DNA from: Barthelona sp. PCE
Lineage: Eukaryota > Metamonada: BaSk clade
Direction of reading: 5' to 3'
Length of the DNA: 64,000 nt
Assembly: GCA_040285745.1 (NCBI GenBank)
Contig: JAUFOR010000002.1
Span: 2,064,581 to 2,128,580, forward strand
Position numbers and translations under genes: made by a program. Below, in pieces: positions 59,416-64,000 of the stretch. Every line of letters begins with the position of its first letter. The stretch's first letter is position 1. The notes below the pieces were generated by a model. The model worked only from the letters and a program-made list of their open reading frames with translations. It was not told the DNA's origin and did no database searches.

Positions 59416-61056
59416 TCAGACTCTACGCCTGCTCCTTGCTGCCCTCATAATGTTCTTCATAGCATAAGCGTGAAAAGCAAATAGATGGTAGCTAAGACCT
59501 TTTTTAAGTTTCGTTCCACTGGTCTTAATTGATTGCGACGTTGATCTCTCGTTCAACGACTCGAGCACCTGTTCCCACGACGTGTAAGCTAGCTCGAAAT
59601 TGTATTTCTCGCGTGCCTTCGACGTCGGTTCCCACAACATCGGATCCCAAATGGCTCCTCCGTGCGCAACGGCCATAATCTTGACCGGCGGGTCATCAAA
59701 GTTTTTGTACTTATTTAGCTTCTTGTAAAAATAGGCTGCACGTACGTGACCTCGATCTTTGCTCGTGAACGGCGATGTAGTCATAACATCCACCACAACC
59801 TTGGGTCCGCTTGCTTCCAGTATTGCAAAATCTGGTCGCTTACGTTCTTTCCGATTGGGGCACGACTCACCACTTTCGTACCGTTCATGTGTCCAACCCA
59901 ATTGTACACGATGTATGTCACTGTACTCCTCAAACTTTCTTTTAGGAATTGGCTTATCCAAGTTGAAAATATGAGCATTTCCTGATTTTCGAACAGTATC
60001 AACTGTTTTCTCAAGAATGTTGTTGTGCAGTTTGACGACAAGACCGTGATTTTTTGAACAAGAATAATGATGACTTCTTCTGTCCAAAACCTTCTCTCCA
60101 CAGAAGTTGCACCGCCCAGAGGCGTACATTTCGCGAAGTTCAGGGAACAACAATTGGTATATACCGGCTAAAGCATAACCAAACATGTAACGCTCATCAA
60201 ACATTGAATGAATATTGGCAACTGACCTTTGGGGCCATGTGGCGACGGTAGCATCGAGTGACCAGGCAACAGAACGCTGAGACATCAAGGCGTCTCGGGA
60301 TATAAATGATTCTGGATGGAAACGACAATGTTTGATCGCATAATCAAACAATTCGAAAAAACGTTTTGTGAGAATGTTTTGTAGTTTGCTTTTTTGACGC
60401 ACAATATTAGTAGCCATACTGATCTCAACATCGTACGACTCCATCTGAGTGTGCTGCCCATAGTTTACGGCAAGCCACAGTAAATTTGAAGCAAATTCAT
60501 GCTTTGTTTCACTGTTAAGAGAAACTGCTTCCACAAGTTTGTGTTGGCAATCCTCATCTTGGTAATGAGCATCCGGCATAAAGTAGGGTTTGTTATCTTT
60601 GTCATAGTTGAATCTAGCTGCGGCCAAATAACGTGGGCTAAGCCTAGTGAAATCCGACCACTCAATCAAATTGAAACGCTTGATTGAGCTACTTACCGAA
60701 GCGGTACTTGCCAAGTCAGCTATTTTGTGGAGAAACACAAAGTCTAGACAACCAGTCCCACCAAGAGACAAAGGATAACGGAGAGTTGGAGCTTCATCGA
60801 TCGATAACTCATCGGCTCCAGGAATCATCTCAAGAAGTAAATTCTGTTTGATGGTCCTTTCCATATCATCAACTGCATCTTCAGTGAGAGTCACCGAGCG
60901 TACGTGATGAATGAGCATCTGATCAATCGACATAGAAGCAAGATACTTGAACAAAGCTGTCCCTGGACTTATATACTCGAGAAGTTGTTTGACGCCATTG
61001 CTAAATCTTGCGCATGCATGACTAACATTAAAGTCGCCAATCTGAGTACCTAACAA
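59416..61056 (-). CDS. Thumb, zinc knuckle and restriction-like endonuclease of the element
   Basis: Begins with the post-thumb motif LGTQIGDF expected directly after the reverse transcriptase. A Cys/His cluster near 60,050-60,110 (CNFCGEKVLDRRSHHYSC: CxxC, then H and C) matches the CCHC knuckle that precedes the endonuclease in R2-like elements. The PD-(D/E)xK-type active site is RPDF followed 12-15 residues later by VVVDVMTT. The C-terminus is basic. The enzyme nicks target DNA for target-primed reverse transcription. Confidence 0.8.
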   Translation of the reverse strand: MLGTQIGDFNVSHACARFSNGVKQLLEYISPGTALFKYLASMSIDQMLIHHVRSVTLTEDAVDDMERTIKQNLLLEMIPGADELSIDEAPTLRYPLSLGGTGCLDFVFLHKIADLASTASVSSSIKRFNLIEWSDFTRLSPRYLAAARFNYDKDNKPYFMPDAHYQDEDCQHKLVEAVSLNSETKHEFASNLLWLAVNYGQHTQMESYDVEISMATNIVRQKSKLQNILTKRFFELFDYAIKHCRFHPESFISRDALMSQRSVAWSLDATVATWPQRSVANIHSMFDERYMFGYALAGIYQLLFPELREMYASGRCNFCGEKVLDRRSHHYSCSKNHGLVVKLHNNILEKTVDTVRKSGNAHIFNLDKPIPKRKFEEYSDIHRVQLGWTHERYESGESCPNRKERKRPDFAILEASGPKVVVDVMTTSPFTSKDRGHVRAAYFYKKLNKYKNFDDPPVKIMAVAHGGAIWDPMLWEPTSKAREKYNFELAYTSWEQVLESLNERSTSQSIKTSGTKLKKGLSYHLFAFHAYAMKNIMRAARSRRRV

Positions 61057-61966
61057 TTGATAAAAAAGCTAAGCTTAAGTTGTGGGTAGCGATGTTCTCT
61101 TGCTCTTCACCTCTTGGAAATATCCTTGAAGCGAAAGCAATACTCCCGGCTCCATACCCCACCAGCTCACACTTCTCAGCGTTCACTTTCAGGTTATAGA
61201 ACTCGAGCTTACCCTTGATTACATCAAAGGTTGACATGACAGTTGATGGTTCACCAACAATATAAATATCGTCAGCATACGCGTACATATTGACTGAATC
61301 TGGGGCTACGGCTTTCGTATCCTTCAAAACTTCAGCAATAAGAAGAGCAAACAACAACGGAGACGTTGCGTTACCCTGTAACACGCCCATACAACTATCA
61401 AAAGGAAGGCGCTCTCCATTCGACCAAATCGGAATTGGCCTTTTGCACATCTGATGATATGCTTGGAAGCACCAAGGAGCATGTGCAGCGACAATATGCA
61501 GCAGCTTGTCACGACGAACGCTGTTGAAGGCGTTAGCAATGTCAATAACAAGAGCAACATTACGATCACTTCGCTTTAGATTAACATCCACGAGGTTTGC
61601 GACCAGAGCAGTAGCATCCCGCATCCCAGCACCGAATTGTTTGTGTTTAAACAAGTACTTTTTGACACGTTCAGACTGAAACTTCAGATCTTGACTCGCG
61701 ATGATCTTATCAGCGATACCACCGAGTGCAGAGGCAACTGCGATGGGGCGTACAGGCATATGCTCACCCTCTTGAAGCTCCTCCACATGCTTTTTGTTAA
61801 GAGCAATTAGTCGGATATTCCAAAGGGCCCACGGGCGCGATCCGAACGCATAATCATTGATAACTTGAGTAAAAGCATCCATGTAGCGATCGTTACGATA
61901 GATTTCAGCCACAAATAACTTAAGTAAATATGGCATCACTCCATCGGCACCGGCAGAAATGTACTT
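61028..61966 (-). CDS. Reverse transcriptase domain, non-LTR element
   Basis: Same frame as the N-terminal region, straight after the TAA. Motif order: SAGADGVMPYLLK (motif 0), RPIAVASALGGIADKII, VALVIDIANAFNSVRRDKLL (motif A with catalytic Asp), GVLQGNATSPLLFALLI (motif B), MYAYADDIYIVG (YADD, motif C) and LKVNAEKCELVGYG. Catalytic residues are intact. The frame ends within the thumb at 61028, where the frame change to the next segment occurs. Confidence 0.85.
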   Translation of the reverse strand, partial: KYISAGADGVMPYLLKLFVAEIYRNDRYMDAFTQVINDYAFGSRPWALWNIRLIALNKKHVEELQEGEHMPVRPIAVASALGGIADKIIASQDLKFQSERVKKYLFKHKQFGAGMRDATALVANLVDVNLKRSDRNVALVIDIANAFNSVRRDKLLHIVAAHAPWCFQAYHQMCKRPIPIWSNGERLPFDSCMGVLQGNATSPLLFALLIAEVLKDTKAVAPDSVNMYAYADDIYIVGEPSTVMSTFDVIKGKLEFYNLKVNAEKCELVGYGAGSIAFASRIFPRGEEQENIATHNLSLAFLSIVRYSDWRL

Positions 61967-63739
61967 TTATTCTTTTTTGGTGGTCTCATACACCATATCT
62001 TTCGATATTATGAATTCCTCAGGGTCCCACTCACCTCTCTTGAAAGAACTCATGGTTTCGCGCAGAATCGCATCAGAAACTGGTGCACTGACTGGATGCT
62101 TTGATTGCATCTGTTCCAGCACGTTAGTATCTGATAAAGGCATGGTACCTTGACTCTTTGCTAGCCTTATGGCCTTTCCTGGTTGGTTGGCGTCTGCGTA
62201 CTTCTTCATACGAAGGCTTACAGACTCCCTAGACTCAACGGATGGCTGATTGGAACGTTGCCTCGGCGTCTTACCAAAACATAGCGCAGAAGCTGCAACT
62301 ATTAGAGCCTCGCCTATACATCGTTGAGACTCACGTAATGGAGTATTCCGTATTAACAAACCAATCTTCAGGACACAGAAATATAGCTTTCTTGATTTCT
62401 TATCACCAATTAAATTATCTTGGTTCTCGATAACTTTCTGAAAAACAAACTCATTAAAAACTTCTAGAGCATCGTCTTTGTCTAGGTCTGGTCGTAAAGA
62501 ATGTAGAGCCAGGACCCCGGACAATTTGTTGACAAACTCCTTGATTCTCACAAGTGTTTCAATATTACCGCTCTGCCACTGAGGCAATCGCGGTGGATTA
62601 GCGCAATAAGCGCCCAGAAGTTCTCCAAAGAAATCTTCAGCAACTCTTCTCTCAGCAATTTCGCTATTACCGTCAGTTGCACAAAGTCGATTGAATCGGA
62701 CCAGCGGGTCGTACAGTAAAATGGGGAAAGTGTATTCCATACGAGAACTTGAAACTGGGTATGTAACATTGCTCATAATAGGAGGAGCTTGGTTGGTAAC
62801 ACTGCTCGTAACAGGAATTGAAGGCGTCGGGTTAGTATCTACCGGGTCAACATCCAATGTATGTGACTGTGACTGGTTCCGGTTAACCAATGCTGGCGCT
62901 CCAACTTCTTGGAAGACAGGATCATGCGATTCTGGATCACTTTCCACCTTAAAAATATGACTGAGTAGAGGAATCATTCTACTACTAAAACATGGGAAGA
63001 GACGGTACAATTTTCTACTTCCATTGAATTCCAAACAGGCCTTGATAAACGCAAACATCACGAAATAGAAATTATCCGTGAACGGTTCTACATTCTGCCA
63101 ATGATAAACATTCTGGCCACGCGAGTCCATTCTGAATTTCATACAAGACACACTTCTAACGAAATTGATTGCTGCCGGATGTAAAATCCTGCAACGCTCA
63201 TCTTCCTTTTCCTCAGAAGCGACACTCCTTATAGTGTCATCCAAATGTGTGAATCTCTCGTCTCCAAACTTCTCATTGATAGCATGTACAATCTCGTTTG
63301 CATCAACACCAGTGCTGCATACTTTCAGGATAGCATGTGCAATAACGAGTTGTCCTCGTGTACCTGGGCTTGAAAGACGTACACCAACGGTTTCCATCTT
63401 CTCACCTTCAATACTGCGTAAAGACAACCAATCTGCGTCAGTGCACAAGCCACTCCACTGATCATGAACATTTTGTCGAATTATTTCTATGGACGGGGCT
63501 CTCCTGTTGTTTGAAGAAACTTTCGTCCTTTGAATTATTGACAACATCTGCTCACCGAACTCTGTTAGTTGGTACTTGACATCTTCCTTAAAATACATAA
63601 TTGTTTGCAAAGGACTATGTGGCGTAGTATCACTTGGATTGGCTAACATTGTTTCGAGTTCCTCATATACCCTCTCTATTTCTGGATCGGTTACATAAGC
63701 TGCAGGAGGAGTCCTAGATACTTCTTGCTCTTCATACAA
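61967..63739 (-). CDS. N-terminal region of the non-LTR element protein
   Basis: About 590 codons ending in a TAA that interrupts the element's main frame. Residues are mostly helical with no clear zinc finger or Myb motif, but the last 130 (SLRMKKYADANQPGKAIRLA, then HPVSAPVSDAILRETM) have the character of the segment just before the reverse transcriptase in many non-LTR elements (accumulated arginine/HP motif). The frame starts on a TTG at 63739; the first ATG is near 63649. It is open further upstream to a TAG near 63880. Confidence 0.6.
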   Translation of the reverse strand: MYEEQEVSRTPPAAYVTDPEIERVYEELETMLANPSDTTPHSPLQTIMYFKEDVKYQLTEFGEQMLSIIQRTKVSSNNRRAPSIEIIRQNVHDQWSGLCTDADWLSLRSIEGEKMETVGVRLSSPGTRGQLVIAHAILKVCSTGVDANEIVHAINEKFGDERFTHLDDTIRSVASEEKEDERCRILHPAAINFVRSVSCMKFRMDSRGQNVYHWQNVEPFTDNFYFVMFAFIKACLEFNGSRKLYRLFPCFSSRMIPLLSHIFKVESDPESHDPVFQEVGAPALVNRNQSQSHTLDVDPVDTNPTPSIPVTSSVTNQAPPIMSNVTYPVSSSRMEYTFPILLYDPLVRFNRLCATDGNSEIAERRVAEDFFGELLGAYCANPPRLPQWQSGNIETLVRIKEFVNKLSGVLALHSLRPDLDKDDALEVFNEFVFQKVIENQDNLIGDKKSRKLYFCVLKIGLLIRNTPLRESQRCIGEALIVAASALCFGKTPRQRSNQPSVESRESVSLRMKKYADANQPGKAIRLAKSQGTMPLSDTNVLEQMQSKHPVSAPVSDAILRETMSSFKRGEWDPEEFIISKDMVYETTKKE

Positions 63740-64000
63740 ATAATAATCATCATCATAAGTCCACTCTGGAAGTGGGGAGGTGAGTCTACAGTATCTGAAA
63801 ATGTATCTGATAATGTATTGTGAAGAGAAAGGGTCACAAGGTTGAGCTGTGACTGTCGGTAGAGATATTCTACCACACTACTTGTCAGTTTTAGCGACAG
63901 AACACGACACAGTTGCAAAACGCACGAAACCATGAAAATAGCGTCGTGGCATGCATATAATGATAACACAGTGTCGTGGGGGACAGCTTGGGCCCGTGTG
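63740..64000. other. Right edge: upstream part of the retrotransposon or flank
   Basis: A minus-strand frame (63969-63691) overlaps the element start in another frame. I see short repeats of TCAGATAC and no element end; whether this belongs to the 5' untranslated region of the element is unresolved. Confidence 0.4.

Larger units (their letters stand above)
59416..63739 (-). mobile_element. Non-LTR retrotransposon with restriction-like endonuclease (R2/NeSL group)
   Basis: Minus strand in order: an N-terminal region (63739-61967), a reverse transcriptase (61966-61028) and a zinc-knuckle plus restriction-like endonuclease (61056-59416). The first two are in one frame separated by a single TAA (61967-61969). 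The last is reached by a frame change at an A6 run (61062-61067, T6 on the coding strand) inside the thumb. Without these two lesions it would be one protein of about 1430 residues, typical of R2-like elements. The frame has no ATG near 63739, so the 5' end is uncertain and may lie outside the window. 3' and 5' ends and target duplication not found. Confidence 0.8.

Noticed and set aside
61028-61070. Classic -1 slippery heptamer T TTT TTA, in the correct phase, at the end of the reverse transcriptase frame.
   Set aside because: A -1 shift runs into a TAG within a few codons; the endonuclease frame needs a +1 shift. So it is not a -1 frameshift site.

Overview
The window is nuclear DNA from a gene-dense, AT-rich eukaryotic microbe. 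Genes lie on both strands and neighbours are often only tens of bases apart. Three genes have one short spliceosomal intron each, all with a GTATGT 5' end and a 3' end of the form CTMAYATTTAG, in which the branch-point-like sequence is fused to the acceptor. About ten start codons are preceded by a TTTTCATMA-like initiator. Both traits are known from metamonads (parabasalids and fornicates), so a metamonad-like flagellate is my best inference. The CEP44-like gene fits a cell with basal bodies. The genetic code looks standard.

Layout. 1-7.4 kb: two tandem paralogues combining a protein kinase-like domain, a HECT-like ubiquitin ligase domain and a C-terminal RING2/IBR-type zinc module; the first is cut by the left edge. 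7.6-11.2 kb: an alpha-solenoid gene, a decayed copy of a beta-rich gene family and a membrane protein. 11.5-15.1 kb: a hAT-transposase-like gene. 15.3-16.1 kb: tRNA-Met(CAT) and nested tandem repeats that run up to the stop codon of a 1380-residue protein. 20.4-22.2 kb: a short XRN-type exonuclease, then tRNA-Arg(CCT). 22.6-29.4 kb: a decayed tyrosine-recombinase retrotransposon with split direct repeats (Ngaro/PAT layout), richer in GC than its surroundings.

30-48.9 kb is a compact block of housekeeping genes: NF-YA-like factor, FIP1, dyskerin/CBF5, NAC-alpha, RPAP1, SGTA, a PH-domain protein with a newly resolved first exon, a PiT phosphate transporter, a TIPIN/Swi3-like protein, an Acl4-like TPR protein, CFIm25/NUDT21, a UBXN11-like SEP-UBX protein and a CEP44-like protein. 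Convergent neighbours here are 1 to 55 bases apart or overlap. 48.9-57.1 kb carries large beta-rich proteins of unknown function, including one intact and one frameshifted copy of the family also seen as a relic at 8.9 kb. 57.1-59.4 kb has no convincing gene. 59.4-63.7 kb is a non-LTR retrotransposon (R2/NeSL-like, with restriction-like endonuclease) interrupted by one stop codon and one frameshift.

The housekeeping genes cover RNA modification, mRNA 3'-end formation (FIP1 and CFIm25), Pol II assembly, nascent-chain handling and membrane-protein targeting. The most unusual genes are the kinase/HECT/RING2 pair: one paralogue keeps the kinase catalytic residues but lacks the HECT cysteine, and the other shows the reverse.
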